Numbered from the stretch's first letter, positions 43,380 through 52,648 are shown. The stretch: 64,000 bases of DNA from Streptomyces sp. NBC_01016 (GCF_026341035.1 NZ_JAPEOQ010000001.1:5580001-5644000); one strand, 5' to 3'. Made by a program: numbers and translations. The notes: generated by a model not told the origin, from the letters alone.

Positions 43380-44912
43380 TCACATGTGCGCGGCCCCCTC
43401 GCCGGACATCACCTTCGGCGCCCCCGGCCGGTACAGCAGCAGCGTCACGACGAAACCGACGCCGAAGAACGTGGCCGACCACCAGTAGGCGGTCGAATAG
43501 CTCTCGATCGCGGCCTGCGCCCGCACCAGCGGCGTGGGCCGCTTGCCGACGAGGTAGCTGGTCGCCGCGGTCGTGGCCAGGGTGTTCAGCAGCGCCGTGC
43601 CGATCGAACCGCCCACCTGCTGACTGGTGTTGACCATCGCGGAGGCCACGCCCGCGTCGTGCGCCGCGATACCGGACGTGGCGAGGTTCATGGCCGTGGC
43701 GAAGATCATGCCCATGCCGAGGCCCATCACCAGCGTGGGTGGCAGCACATGGGCGGCGTAACTACTGCCGAGGTCGAGGAAGGTCAGCCAGATCATCGCC
43801 ACCACGGACAGGGCCATGCCCAGCGGGACGATCGGCTTCGGCCCGAACTTCGGCGCGAGCACGTTCTGCGTGACGATCGACGAGAAGATCATGCAGGCGA
43901 CCATCGGCAGGAACGCCACACCGGTCGACACCGGCGAGAACTCCAGGATCTGCTGCAGGTAGTACGTCAGGAAGAGGAACACGCCGAACATGCCCGCACC
44001 GGCGATGAACATCGCCAGGTACGACGCGCCGCGGTCCCGGTCGAGGGGCACGCGCAGCGGCAGCAGCGGATGCGCGGCCCGCGTCTCGAACCAGGCGAAC
44101 GCGGCGAGCAGGATCACGCCGATCACCAGGAAGCCCCAGGTCGCGAACTCGCTCCAGTCGTGCGTCTCGGCGTTGGAGAACCCGTACACGATGCAGAACA
44201 GGCCCGCCGAAACCAGGATCGTGCCGGGCACGTCCAGCTTCGGCCGGTCTGCGGGGCGCCCGCCGTGCAGCAGGCGCAGGCCGCCCAGGAACGCGAAGGC
44301 GGCGAAGGCCAGGTTCACGAACAGGCACCAGCGCCAGTCCAGGTACTCGGTCAGCACACCGCCGAGCAACAGCCCGACCGCGCCACCCGCACCGGCGATG
44401 GCGCCGTAGATGCCGAAGGCCTTGGCCCGCTCCTTGGGGTCGGTGAACGTCGTCGTCAGCAGGGAGAGCGCGGCCGGCGCGAGCAGCGCGCCGAACGCGC
44501 CCTGCAGGGCGCGCGCCGCGACCAGCATCTCGAAGCTGCTCGCCGCACCACCCAGCGCGGAGGCCACCGCGAAGCCGACCAGGCCCGTGAGGAAGACGGC
44601 CTTGCGGCCGACGAGGTCGGCGATCCGCCCGCCGAGCAGCAGCAGGCTGCCGAACGCCAGGGAGTAGGCGGTGACGATCCACTGCCGGTTGCCGTCGGAG
44701 AACCCGAGGTCCTTCTGGGCCGACGGCAGCGCGATGTTCACGATGGTGGCGTCGAGGACGACCATCAGCTGGGCCAGGCCGATCACGGCGAGGATCAGCC
44801 AGCGGTGCTCGTGCTTGCCCCCGCCCGCGTACGGCACGGAGCCGCCGCCGGGAGGGGAGCTCTCTATGCCGGGTTCGGCGCCTGCAGGGGAGGTGTCGGG
44901 CGAGCGATCCAT
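43380..44912 (-). CDS. EmrB/QacA-type MFS drug exporter, 14 spans
   Basis: The 510-residue transporter begins at ATG 44912 behind GGAGG. It has the DHA2 signatures LDATIVNIALPSAQ (motif C/D1 region), GGRIADLVGRKAVFL (motif A) and about 14 hydrophobic segments. It exports lipophilic or cationic drugs by proton antiport. No adjacent TetR or MarR regulator is seen, so its control is not evident. Confidence 0.95.
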   Translation of the reverse strand: MDRSPDTSPAGAEPGIESSPPGGGSVPYAGGGKHEHRWLILAVIGLAQLMVVLDATIVNIALPSAQKDLGFSDGNRQWIVTAYSLAFGSLLLLGGRIADLVGRKAVFLTGLVGFAVASALGGAASSFEMLVAARALQGAFGALLAPAALSLLTTTFTDPKERAKAFGIYGAIAGAGGAVGLLLGGVLTEYLDWRWCLFVNLAFAAFAFLGGLRLLHGGRPADRPKLDVPGTILVSAGLFCIVYGFSNAETHDWSEFATWGFLVIGVILLAAFAWFETRAAHPLLPLRVPLDRDRGASYLAMFIAGAGMFGVFLFLTYYLQQILEFSPVSTGVAFLPMVACMIFSSIVTQNVLAPKFGPKPIVPLGMALSVVAMIWLTFLDLGSSYAAHVLPPTLVMGLGMGMIFATAMNLATSGIAAHDAGVASAMVNTSQQVGGSIGTALLNTLATTAATSYLVGKRPTPLVRAQAAIESYSTAYWWSATFFGVGFVVTLLLYRPGAPKVMSGEGAAHM

Positions 44913-44996
44913 CGTGGCCTCCAAACCACCAGACCCCCCGATCGACTTCGCCCACCACGCTAAGCGCCCTGGTCATGGCGGGCGACTGGAGAGAGA

Positions 44997-45032
44997 ACGG
45001 GGCCGTTCTCCATGCCTGGAGAACGGCCCCGT
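44997..45032 (-). terminator. Perfect 15-bp stem terminator of antiporter operon
   Basis: ACGGGGCCGTTCTCC (44997-45011) pairs exactly with 45018-45032 around a 6-base loop, 46 bases past the antiporter stop on the minus strand. Confidence 0.88.
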
Positions 45033-45078
45033 CGGGTGCCGGGTTCGGCGGCGTGCGCCGAGGATCGGCGGTGGATCG

Positions 45079-46422
45079 TCAGCGGCTGTGCTCGTCCACG
45101 GCGGCCGGTCGTTCGTCGGGCTTCTCGTCCGGCTTCTTCTCGTCCGCCTGCGCGACCGGCGCGGCCTGCGCGACCTGTCCGGCCTGGGCGACCTCCGCGA
45201 CCCGTGCGGCCTCCGCGCCCTGCTCGGCCGCACGCGGCTCGGGAACCACGCCCACGGGCACCGCCGGGCGCTGCGGGAACAGCCGCTGCGCGAGGGGCTG
45301 GACGAACCGCGCGGTCAGCGGGCCCACGATCACCAGGATCAGCACGTACGCGGTGGCCAGCGGGCCGAGCCGCGGCTCGATGCCGGACGTCACGGCGAGG
45401 CCCGCGATCACGATGGAGAACTCGCCGCGCGCCACCAGCGCGCCACCGGCCCGCCAGCGTCCCTTGACGGAGATCCCGGCGCGGCGCGCCGCCCAGTACC
45501 CCGTAGCGATCTTCGTGCAGGCCGTGACCACGGCGAGCAGCAGCGCGGGCAGCAGCACCGGCGGAATGCTCGCCGGGTCGGTGTGCAGACCGAAGAAGAC
45601 GAAGAACACGGCCGCGAACAGGTCCCGCAGCGGGGACAGCAGCGTGTGCGTGTTCTCGGCGACCTCACCGGACAGCGCGATACCCACGAGGAACGCGCCC
45701 ACGGCCGCAGACACCTGGAGCTGCTGCGCGAGGCCGGCGACCAGGATGGTCAGGCCGAGCACCACGAGGAGCAGCTTCTCCGGGTCGTCGCTCGACACGA
45801 ACTTCGAGATGTGCCGCCCGAACCGCACGGCGATGAACAGCACCAGACCCGCGGCGCCGAGCGCGATGGCGAGCGTGAGCCCGCCGGCCGCCCAGCCGAC
45901 CCCGGCGAGCAGCGCCGTGATGATGGGCAGATACACGGCCATCGCCAGGTCCTCGAGCACCAGGATGCTGAGGATCACCGGCGTCTCGCGGTTGCCGAGC
46001 CGGCCCAGGTCCCCGAGCACCTTGGCGATCACGCCCGAGGACGAGATCCAGGTGACACCGGCGAGCACCACGGCGGCCACCGGGCCCCACCCCATGAGCA
46101 GCGCGGCGGCGGCACCGGGCAGCGCGTTGAACGTCATGTCGACAAGGCCGGCCGGATATTGCGTCTTGAGATTGGTGACGAGATCGCTGGCCGTGTACTC
46201 GAGGCCCAGCATCAACAGCAGCAGGATCACGCCTATTTCGGAGCCGATGGCCACGAATTCCTCGCTGGCGCCGAGCGGCAGCAGACCGCCCTCGCCGAAC
46301 GCGAGCCCTGCCAGCAGATACAGCGGGATCGGTGAGAACCGCAGGCGTCCCGCGAGCCGCCCGAGCAGCCCGAGCGCCAGCGTGATGGCACCGAATTCGA
46401 TCAGAAAGAGAGCACTGTGCAT
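45079..46422 (-). CDS. KhtU/Kef-like K+/H+ (CPA2) antiporter
   Basis: The 447-residue membrane protein has about 12 spans of the CPA2 antiporter fold (LLLLMLGLEYTASDL, ISSSGVIAKVLGDLGRL, VFFVFFGLHTDPAS). The cytoplasmic tail is Ala/Glu-rich. It exchanges K+ (or another cation) for H+. The preceding gene encodes a TrkA-C regulatory subunit, giving the KhtT-KhtU arrangement. In Bacillus KhtT binds c-di-AMP; the same control is possible here. Confidence 0.94.
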   Translation of the reverse strand: MHSALFLIEFGAITLALGLLGRLAGRLRFSPIPLYLLAGLAFGEGGLLPLGASEEFVAIGSEIGVILLLLMLGLEYTASDLVTNLKTQYPAGLVDMTFNALPGAAAALLMGWGPVAAVVLAGVTWISSSGVIAKVLGDLGRLGNRETPVILSILVLEDLAMAVYLPIITALLAGVGWAAGGLTLAIALGAAGLVLFIAVRFGRHISKFVSSDDPEKLLLVVLGLTILVAGLAQQLQVSAAVGAFLVGIALSGEVAENTHTLLSPLRDLFAAVFFVFFGLHTDPASIPPVLLPALLLAVVTACTKIATGYWAARRAGISVKGRWRAGGALVARGEFSIVIAGLAVTSGIEPRLGPLATAYVLILVIVGPLTARFVQPLAQRLFPQRPAVPVGVVPEPRAAEQGAEAARVAEVAQAGQVAQAAPVAQADEKKPDEKPDERPAAVDEHSR

Positions 46423-46426
46423 ACGG

Positions 46427-46912
46427 TCACTCCCGCCCCAGAATCGCGGCCGCCGCGTCGACGCCCTCGCGGGTACCGATGACGATGACCGTGTCGCCGC
46501 CCGCGAGCCGGAAGTCCGGCGTCGGCGACGGAATCGCGTCGGCGCGGCGCAGTACGGCCACGATCGACGCGCCGGTATCGGTGCGCATCTTCGTCTCGCC
46601 CAGCAGCCGCCCGTTCCAGATCGAGGTGCCGGGCACCTCGATGCGTTCGGCGACAAGACCCAGGTCGGTGGTGTGCAACAGGTTCGGGCTGTGGTGCGAA
46701 GGCGTCAACGCGTCGATGAGATACGCCGCTTCCCCCGACGTCAGCTTCAGCGACAGGTCGCAGGCGTCCGGGTCGTCCGCCCGGTACGCGCTGAGGGTGC
46801 GCCCCCCGTCCCGATGGGCGACTACCGAGAGCTGACGCTGCTCGCGGGTCGTGAGGTCATAGCGGTAGCCGATCCCCGGCAATGGTGTCCTGCTCAGGCG
46901 TGAAGCGGGCAC
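46427..46912 (-). CDS. KhtT-like TrkA-C regulatory subunit
   Basis: The 161-residue soluble protein has an N-terminal region (LPGIGYRYDLTTREQRQLSVV) and a C-terminal RCK_C/TrkA-C domain (NGRLLGETKMRTDTGASIVAVLRR, ending GGDTVIVIGTREGVDAA). This is the KhtT plan. GTG 46912 follows GGGGAGA. It is 4 bases upstream of the antiporter gene and would gate it in response to nucleotide or pH. Confidence 0.92.
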   Translation of the reverse strand: MPASRLSRTPLPGIGYRYDLTTREQRQLSVVAHRDGGRTLSAYRADDPDACDLSLKLTSGEAAYLIDALTPSHHSPNLLHTTDLGLVAERIEVPGTSIWNGRLLGETKMRTDTGASIVAVLRRADAIPSPTPDFRLAGGDTVIVIGTREGVDAAAAILGRE

Positions 46913-47082
46913 GTCTCTCCCCTTGTCCGTGCGTGGCCGCTGTCCCGGCGGCCAATAGGTGGCAGATGCAACTTTAGATGGATGTCCGTCACCCTATACG
47001 CGCCAAGCTTTGGCAAAAAAACGGTCAGGCATGGAAAAGGCCATACGAGGCCGTACCTCGAAGCGGTCTTCTGTCGACACGC

Positions 47083-48639
47083 TCAGGCGTCGAGCGACGG
47101 ATGAGCGGCGAGCACCGCCCCCACCGTGTCCGCCTCTCCGGCCGACTTGTCCTCCCGATACCGCACCACGCGCGCGAAGCGGAGCGTCACGCCCGCCGGG
47201 TAGCGCGTCGAACGCTGCAACCCGTCGTAGGCGATCTCGACGACCAACTCGGGCCGCACGGTCACGACATGACCGTCGTCACTGACGGCCGACGCGAGCA
47301 GCCGCTCCGTCTGCCAGGTCAGCAATGCGTCGGTGAGCCCCTTGAACGTCTTGCCGAGCATCGCGTACGTACCGTCGGGGCGGCGCGCGCCCAGGTGCAG
47401 ATTGGACAGCTTGCCGGTGCGCCGCCCGTGCCCCCACTCGGCGGCGAGCACGACCAGGTCCAGCGTGTGCACGGGCTTGACCTTCACCCAGGACGCGCCG
47501 CGGCGGCCCGCGCTGTACGGGGCCTCGAGCCCCTTGAGCACGACACCTTCATGGCCACGCGCGAGGGTGTCGGCGAAGAACGCCTCGGCGACGCCCCGCT
47601 GTACGGCGTTGTCCGCGCCCTCTCCCTCTTCGACCACGACGCGCCGTACCCGCATCGGCTCCGGCACGAGCCGTGCCAGCTGTTCGTGCCGCCCGGCGAA
47701 CGGCAGATCCAGCAGATCCCGCCCGTCGACGTACAGCACATCGAAGAACACGGGGGAGACCGGCAGTGCCTCCGCGGCCCGCGCGACGTCGACCCGCGAC
47801 CCGACCCGCCCCGCGACATCCTGGAACGCCCGCGGCCGCCCGTCCGCACCGAGCGCGATGACCTCCCCGTCGAGAATGAACCGCTCACCGGCGAACTCCC
47901 GTACGGCGTCGGTCACTTCGGGGAGCCGGTCGGTGATGTCGTCGAGCGTCCGCGTGTAGATGTGCACGGCATCGCCGTCCCGGTGAACCTGCACGCGGAT
48001 GCCGTCGAGCTTCTCCTCGACGGCGCAGGTGCCCAACTTGTCGAGAGCCTCGCCGACGCCACCCGCGCTGTGCGCGAGCATCGGCAGGACGGGCCGGCCG
48101 ACGGTGAGCCGGAACTCGTCGAGCGCCTCGGTGCCGCGCGCGAGGAGCGCCTGCGCGACGTCCTGCAGCCCACCCGCCAGCATCACGGCACGTCGTACGT
48201 CGGCGGGGGCGGCGCCCGTCGCCTGCGCAAGCCCCTCGGTCGCGACGGCGTCCAGGGCGCCCTGCCGCACCTCACCGGTCACGAGCCCGAACAGAAACCG
48301 CTGCTCGCCCTCGGTGGCGGCCCCCATCAGCTCCCCGACAAGACGCTTCCGCTCGGCCTGGGACCCGGCGCCGGACACATCCCCGAGCTCGGTCATCAGC
48401 GCGTCGACGTCCTGCACGCTCAGCCGCGGCTCCGGCGCCGCCTCGACCCGCTCGCTCAGCACCCGCCACCCGACCCCGAGCCGCCCCTGGGGCAGCCGCC
48501 CCGCCAGATACGGGATGACGATCGGCACGTCGTCCGGATCGGCATCCCGGAACAACTCGGCGAGCAACGCGATTTTCCGCGACCGCGCGGAGGCGGCGGC
48601 GACGTCCTGGGACACCTGAGAGAGCCGGGCGAACAGCAT
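47083..48639 (-). CDS. ATP-dependent DNA ligase
   Basis: The 518-residue ligase has an N-terminal DNA-binding domain and the nucleotidyl-transfer motif EEKLDGIRVQ (adenylated Lys210). Also present are motif III (FFDVLYVDG), motif IV (GHEGVVLKG) and an OB-fold segment with SWVKVKP. This is the extra ATP-type ligase common in actinobacteria, beside the essential NAD-dependent LigA, and probably serves repair. No ribosome site precedes ATG 48639. Confidence 0.95.
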   Translation of the reverse strand: MLFARLSQVSQDVAAASARSRKIALLAELFRDADPDDVPIVIPYLAGRLPQGRLGVGWRVLSERVEAAPEPRLSVQDVDALMTELGDVSGAGSQAERKRLVGELMGAATEGEQRFLFGLVTGEVRQGALDAVATEGLAQATGAAPADVRRAVMLAGGLQDVAQALLARGTEALDEFRLTVGRPVLPMLAHSAGGVGEALDKLGTCAVEEKLDGIRVQVHRDGDAVHIYTRTLDDITDRLPEVTDAVREFAGERFILDGEVIALGADGRPRAFQDVAGRVGSRVDVARAAEALPVSPVFFDVLYVDGRDLLDLPFAGRHEQLARLVPEPMRVRRVVVEEGEGADNAVQRGVAEAFFADTLARGHEGVVLKGLEAPYSAGRRGASWVKVKPVHTLDLVVLAAEWGHGRRTGKLSNLHLGARRPDGTYAMLGKTFKGLTDALLTWQTERLLASAVSDDGHVVTVRPELVVEIAYDGLQRSTRYPAGVTLRFARVVRYREDKSAGEADTVGAVLAAHPSLDA

Positions 48640-48732
48640 GTAGCCATGGTGCTACGGGGGGAGTGGAGGCGCAGCGGGGCGGGCGCGGGGCGCAGGGACG
48701 CACCCAGCACTCACCCCCCCCTGCCCCGGACC

Positions 48733-49230
48733 TCAGCTCTGCGCCGAGAGCTCCCGCTCGATGGCCGCCACGACCTCCGGCGCGTCCGGCGTCGTCTGGG
48801 GCGAGAAGCGCGCGACGACGTCGCCGGAGCGCCCCACGAGGAACTTCTCGAAGTTCCAACGGATGTCGCCGGTGTGCCCCTCCGCGTCCGCCGTGTCGAC
48901 GAGGTTCGCGTACAGCGCGTGTCGCTCCTCGCCGTTGACGTCGACCTTCTCGGTCATGGGGAACGTGACGCCATACGTGGCCGAGCAGAACTCGGAGATC
49001 TCGTCGGCGGTACCGGGCTCCTGCCCCATGAACTGGTTGCAGGGCACGCCGAGAACCGTGAACCCACGGTCCGCATACTGCTTCTGGAGCTCCTCCAGGG
49101 CGGTGTACTGCGGCGTGAGCCCGCACTTCGAGGCAACGTTGACGATCAGGACGGCCTTGCCCTGGTACTGGGGCAGGTCGGCGGCGCCGCCCTGAAGGTT
49201 GTCGATCTGTACTGCGTCGTAAATGGTCAT
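48733..49230 (-). CDS. Glutathione peroxidase-family thiol peroxidase
   Basis: The 165-residue protein has a catalytic Cys36 (NVASKCGLTPQY), the Gln-containing GVPCNQFMGQEPG loop and the Trp of IRWNFEKFLVG, so the Cys-Gln-Trp site is complete. It reduces hydrogen or lipid peroxides. In actinobacteria thioredoxin or mycothiol, not glutathione, is the likely donor. Confidence 0.95.
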   Translation of the reverse strand: MTIYDAVQIDNLQGGAADLPQYQGKAVLIVNVASKCGLTPQYTALEELQKQYADRGFTVLGVPCNQFMGQEPGTADEISEFCSATYGVTFPMTEKVDVNGEERHALYANLVDTADAEGHTGDIRWNFEKFLVGRSGDVVARFSPQTTPDAPEVVAAIERELSAQS

Positions 49231-49330
49231 GCTGCGGAGCCTACGCCGGGGCTGTGACAACAACGTGACCGCGCCCCACGGACGTAGGATCGCGCTCAGG
49301 ATTCGTTCGGCGGAGTGGAGTTGACCGGCC

Positions 49331-49591
49331 GTGATGCCCCCGTTCTGCGAGATCTGCCACGCGACCGCCAAGGACTACGAGTACGAGACATTTACGCTCG
49401 TGTACTTCCGCGCGATAGCGCCACCGCTCGAACACGAGGGGCATCCCGAGAACGCCCTGTGGTTCTGCAAGGACCACGTCCGGCACACCGAGGGCAAGAC
49501 CCACTTGAGCGCCATCCTGGCCATGGTCCACATCCGCGCGGCGGTCCGACGCAACGCCCCGAACCCCTGGCCGCTCCCGGGCATGCCCTGA
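49331..49591 (+). CDS. Small Cys/His protein of unknown function
   Basis: The 86-residue protein starts at GTG 49331 (GGAG 10 bases upstream; ATG 49334 is an alternative). It contains CEICHATAKD near the N-terminus and WFCKDHVRHTEGKTH later, which together could form a zinc-binding site. Codon use is normal. It is divergent from the peroxidase gene across a 100-base gap. No family recognised. Confidence 0.75.
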   Translation: MMPPFCEICHATAKDYEYETFTLVYFRAIAPPLEHEGHPENALWFCKDHVRHTEGKTHLSAILAMVHIRAAVRRNAPNPWPLPGMP

Positions 49592-49638
49592 GGTCCACAG
49601 CCTGAGGCCCAGAGGGCGACATGCTGTGACCGAGCGCT

Positions 49639-50433
49639 TCAGGCGGCGGCGAGGAAGCCGCGGACCGCGGCCGCGAAGCCGGCCGGGTCGTTGGCGTATA
49701 CGAAGTGGTCGGTCTCCAGCTCGACGAGGTGGGTGCCGGGGCGTCGGGCGACCATCTGCTCTGCCTGCTCCGCCGGCAGCACACCGCCCTTGGCGCCACG
49801 CACCAGCAGCGCCGGGCAGGTGGAGCCGGTCCAGTCGGCCCAGTGGTCGCCGTGCACCTGGTCCTCGGAGTCGTAGATGTCCTGAGGGTGGAAGTGCAGG
49901 CCCCAGGTGCCGTCCGGCCGCTCGCGGACGGCCGACTCGAAGTGCGGCGCGAACGGGCCGAGTTGCGCGACGAACGCCTCCCGGTCGGGGGCGCTGCCCT
50001 CCGGCAGGTTCAGGACGAACGCCAGCGGATTGCTGCCGTCCAGGCCGAGTTCGGCGCACCCCTCCACATTGATCAGCGCGGTGACGCGCTCGGGGTGGCG
50101 GGCTGCGAACTGGTAGGCGTTGATCGCGCCGAGCGAGTGGCCGAGGAGGGCAGCCCGGTCCAGACCCAGGTGATCCATGAGGGCTTTCAGGTCGGCGAGG
50201 TAGCCCTCGCGGCTGTAGTCGGCCGCCCGGTCGGACTCGCCGTGGCCGCGCTGATCGGGGGCTATGACCCGCCACTCCGGGGCGAGATGAGCGGCGAGCC
50301 CGGCGTACGACAGGCCCTCGGACATGTGCCCGTGCAGAGCGAGCAGAGGGCGGCCGGGGCCGCCGAAGTCCACGTAGGAAAGGGTGCGGCCGTCGACGGT
50401 GAGCGCGGAGCGCTTGGTGATGTCGGTGTTCAT
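49639..50433 (-). CDS. Alpha/beta hydrolase
   Basis: The 264-residue protein has the oxyanion LLALHGHMSEG, DQRGHGESDRA, nucleophile elbow GHSLGAINA (Ser about 97), an acidic residue and the late His in ELETDHFVYAND. Esterase, lactonase or haloalkane-like activity is possible; the substrate is unknown. A strong dyad lies just upstream. An in-frame start at 50469 is less likely because it would run into that dyad. Confidence 0.93.
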   Translation of the reverse strand: MNTDITKRSALTVDGRTLSYVDFGGPGRPLLALHGHMSEGLSYAGLAAHLAPEWRVIAPDQRGHGESDRAADYSREGYLADLKALMDHLGLDRAALLGHSLGAINAYQFAARHPERVTALINVEGCAELGLDGSNPLAFVLNLPEGSAPDREAFVAQLGPFAPHFESAVRERPDGTWGLHFHPQDIYDSEDQVHGDHWADWTGSTCPALLVRGAKGGVLPAEQAEQMVARRPGTHLVELETDHFVYANDPAGFAAAVRGFLAAA

Positions 50434-50454
50434 GACGTCACCGTAGAGCAGATC

Positions 50455-50494
50455 TATACGTGCGTACAAGACGTTTGTTTAAGACGCGCGTATA
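50455..50494. promoter_or_regulatory. TATACGTGCGT inverted repeat upstream of hydrolase
   Basis: TATACGTGCGT (50455-50465) and ACGCGCGTATA (50484-50494) form an 11-bp dyad with one mismatch, 22-61 bases upstream of the hydrolase start, in an A/T-rich pocket. The size and place suit a repressor operator. A 16-base GGCC palindrome run follows at 50502-50517. Confidence 0.55.
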
Positions 50495-50585
50495 AATCTC
50501 GGCCGGCCGGCCGGCCGCGCACGCGCACCGCGCGTCTCGTGTGTCAGCTTGCGCTGAAAATCGAACACGCGATCTAATCTGTCTC

Positions 50586-50780
50586 ATGCGGAACACGATC
50601 ACTGAGGACCTCGTGCAGACACAGCGGGAGTGGGACGCGACCTACCGGCAGCTTGCCGATCGGCCCGGTCGAACCGCTCTGCGGCGGCGTCTGCTGTATC
50701 TGTCCCGGGTGCTGGCGGGCGAGAAACTCACTCCGGCGCAGAAGGCGGAGCTGCGCCGGCGGGCGCGGGGTCGGGCGTGA
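50586..50780 (+). CDS. 64-residue basic helical protein, unknown function
   Basis: ATG 50586 directly follows a TAATCT -10-like element, so the mRNA may be leaderless. The product is helical and basic at its end (TALRRRLLYLSRVLAGEKLT, PAQKAELRRRARGRA). It looks like a small actinobacterial regulator or a nucleic-acid-binding protein, but no family is recognised. It is 48 bases upstream of another small gene. Confidence 0.6.
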   Translation: MRNTITEDLVQTQREWDATYRQLADRPGRTALRRRLLYLSRVLAGEKLTPAQKAELRRRARGRA

Positions 50781-50828
50781 TGCCGCGCCCGACCGGCGGT
50801 GCGAAGGCTGTGGCGGATCGGTGGGCGT

Positions 50829-51050
50829 ATGGCGACTGAGATAGTCGTGCACCGTCCGTCGCCGTCGGGCAGAGGGCGGCGGGTCACGGTCGGCGGTGTG
50901 GACTTCGGTCTGGCCCGTGACGACCACGACCTGGTCGAATTCCTGCGCCGGGCCGGGCTCGATGAAGCCGATCGGCTGGTGTCCGGGGACTCGCCGATCA
51001 TCCAGTGGCGCGGAGGACGCGCGCACGAGTACGAGGCAGCCGGGGGATAA
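50829..51050 (+). CDS. 73-residue protein of unknown function
   Basis: The product (ATEIVVHRPSPSGRGRRVTV, then GGVDFGLARDDHDLVEFLRRAG) looks like a compact alpha/beta domain with normal Streptomyces codon use. It shares direction with the 64-residue gene 48 bases upstream and may form a pair with it. The ribosome site is weak. No family recognised. Confidence 0.55.
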   Translation: MATEIVVHRPSPSGRGRRVTVGGVDFGLARDDHDLVEFLRRAGLDEADRLVSGDSPIIQWRGGRAHEYEAAGG

Positions 51051-51260
51051 CCCCACCCCGATCCGGATGGCCGCCCCAGTGCGCGGCGCGTCCTGCGCGG
51101 GCATCGTGGTGAACTTGACCGGTCGCCTCTTGCCTCTTGGGCGTCGGTCCAGTCGGCTGTGAAACCGCACTTCGCGCCCCTTAGGGGTAGCTCCCAGAGG
51201 TTTCCCCGAGATACGTCAACTCCTCTCGTTTTCTTAACCTTTGTTCCGTTACCTGTAGAT

Positions 51261-51866
51261 ATGCCCGACTACTTGTTTTACGGCCTGCTTGTTTTGTGCG
51301 TCATGCCGCCGCTGGTGCCCAATTCATGGCTGCTCGTCAGCGCGGGGGCCATGGCGGCCGACGGTCGTCTCCCGCTCGCCCTTGTGCTGCTGGTGGTGTC
51401 GGGCGCCGCCATCATCGGGGACCTGCTGGTGTATCGGTCGACGCGGCGGTTCGGTGGGCCGGTGCTGCGGCGACTTCGACGTAAGCGGCGACGTGCTGCA
51501 CTGCTCGATTGGGCTTCTGTGCGGGTGCGTCGGCACGGGATCCCGTTCATCATCGGCATCCGGTTCCTGCCCACCGGGCGGTTCGTCGGCGCGGTGGCGG
51601 CCGGGCTCGTCGACTTTCGGTTGGGCCGGTTCCTTGTGGCCTCGGGCGTCGCCGAGGCGGTCTGGGCCTCGTACTCGATAGGTGTGGGCCTGCTGGGCGG
51701 GATCGCCGCCGGCGGTCCGTTCACCGGCGCGCTGCTCGGGATGGCCATCTCGGGCGCCGTCGCGGCCCTGACCGGAGGCGCGCAGTGGCTCGCGGTGCGG
51801 CGGAGGCGGCGGGCGGCGGCCGCCCGTGCGGACGCCTGGGCGTGCCGCCCCGAGCCGACGGTGTGA
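51261..51866 (+). CDS. DedA/SNARE-associated family membrane protein
   Basis: The 201-residue protein has several hydrophobic spans and the DedA-family features VPNSWLLVSAGAMAADGRLPL and the positively charged FIIGIRFLPTGRFVGAVAAG. DedA proteins act in lipid (undecaprenyl phosphate or phospholipid) translocation. The upstream 60 bases are unusually A/T-rich, and the TAGATATG start context suggests a leaderless promoter. Confidence 0.9.
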   Translation: MPDYLFYGLLVLCVMPPLVPNSWLLVSAGAMAADGRLPLALVLLVVSGAAIIGDLLVYRSTRRFGGPVLRRLRRKRRRAALLDWASVRVRRHGIPFIIGIRFLPTGRFVGAVAAGLVDFRLGRFLVASGVAEAVWASYSIGVGLLGGIAAGGPFTGALLGMAISGAVAALTGGAQWLAVRRRRRAAAARADAWACRPEPTV

Positions 51867-51871
51867 CGCCG

Positions 51872-52648
51872 TCACATGTCGCGCAAGAGCTCCGCGAGCG
51901 CCTGGTTGAAGGCCTCCGGGTGTTCCATGTTCGGGTAGTGGGCGGCGTCGGGGATCGAGACCGCCCGGCCGTCGACGACGCTGCTCGTCAGGCGCTCCGC
52001 CATGCCGATGTGGTCGGGGGAGTCGAGCGCGCCGTTGATGGCGCGGACCGGCACCGTGATCTCGGCGGCGCGGGGCCAGGTGTCCTTGAGCGGGACGCTC
52101 CAGTCGGGTTCTTCCGCGGTGTGTTTCGACATCGTGCCCCACGTCATCGCCCGCAGTCGGTCGACGACTTGGGGGTCCAGGTCGTCCAGGGTGCGGTGCG
52201 GGCCCGACGCGAAAGTGGTGAACGCCTCCACCGCCGCGGTCGCGTCGCCCGCGGTCATCGCCGACTGCCAGGTGGTCCAGATCCCGGTCGTCCAGGGGTC
52301 CGTGAAGTACGGCTCGCTGGTGCCGGCGCCGCTGGTCACCACGCCGCTGACCAGTTCCGGGTGCTCCAGCGCGGTGTCGATCGCAATGCTGGCGCCCATC
52401 GAGACGCCCACCAGGACGGCAGGGCCGGTGTCCAAGTGGCGCAGCAGCGCGGCGAGATCGTCCGTGTGCCGGAACGGCCCCGTGGCGTTGGGGGAGCGGC
52501 CGTGACCGCGGGAGTCGGGTGCGATGACACGGTGGTCCGATGCCAGCTGCGGGATCTGGTCGTCCCACATGTGGTGGTCGAGGAATCCGCCGTGCAGCAG
52601 AACCAAGGGGCGGCCGGCGCCTTTGTCGATCCAGAAGAGGTCGGACAT
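51872..52648 (-). CDS. Alpha/beta hydrolase under MarR control
   Basis: The 258-residue protein has LVLLHGGFLDHHMWDDQ, DSRGHGRS, nucleophile elbow VGVSMGASIAI (Ser near 96) and the late DAAHYPNMEHPE His. It is divergent from a MarR gene. Its start codon lies inside a TGACAA palindrome, so the repressor could block it directly. The substrate is unknown; an upstream in-frame start would also span the operator. Confidence 0.93.
   Translation of the reverse strand: MSDLFWIDKGAGRPLVLLHGGFLDHHMWDDQIPQLASDHRVIAPDSRGHGRSPNATGPFRHTDDLAALLRHLDTGPAVLVGVSMGASIAIDTALEHPELVSGVVTSGAGTSEPYFTDPWTTGIWTTWQSAMTAGDATAAVEAFTTFASGPHRTLDDLDPQVVDRLRAMTWGTMSKHTAEEPDWSVPLKDTWPRAAEITVPVRAINGALDSPDHIGMAERLTSSVVDGRAVSIPDAAHYPNMEHPEAFNQALAELLRDM

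Noticed and set aside
46913..47082. c-di-AMP (ydaO) riboswitch before the KhtT-like gene
   Set aside because: The 170-base gap shows no recognisable ydaO core; a T-run there more likely belongs to termination of the ligase transcript.
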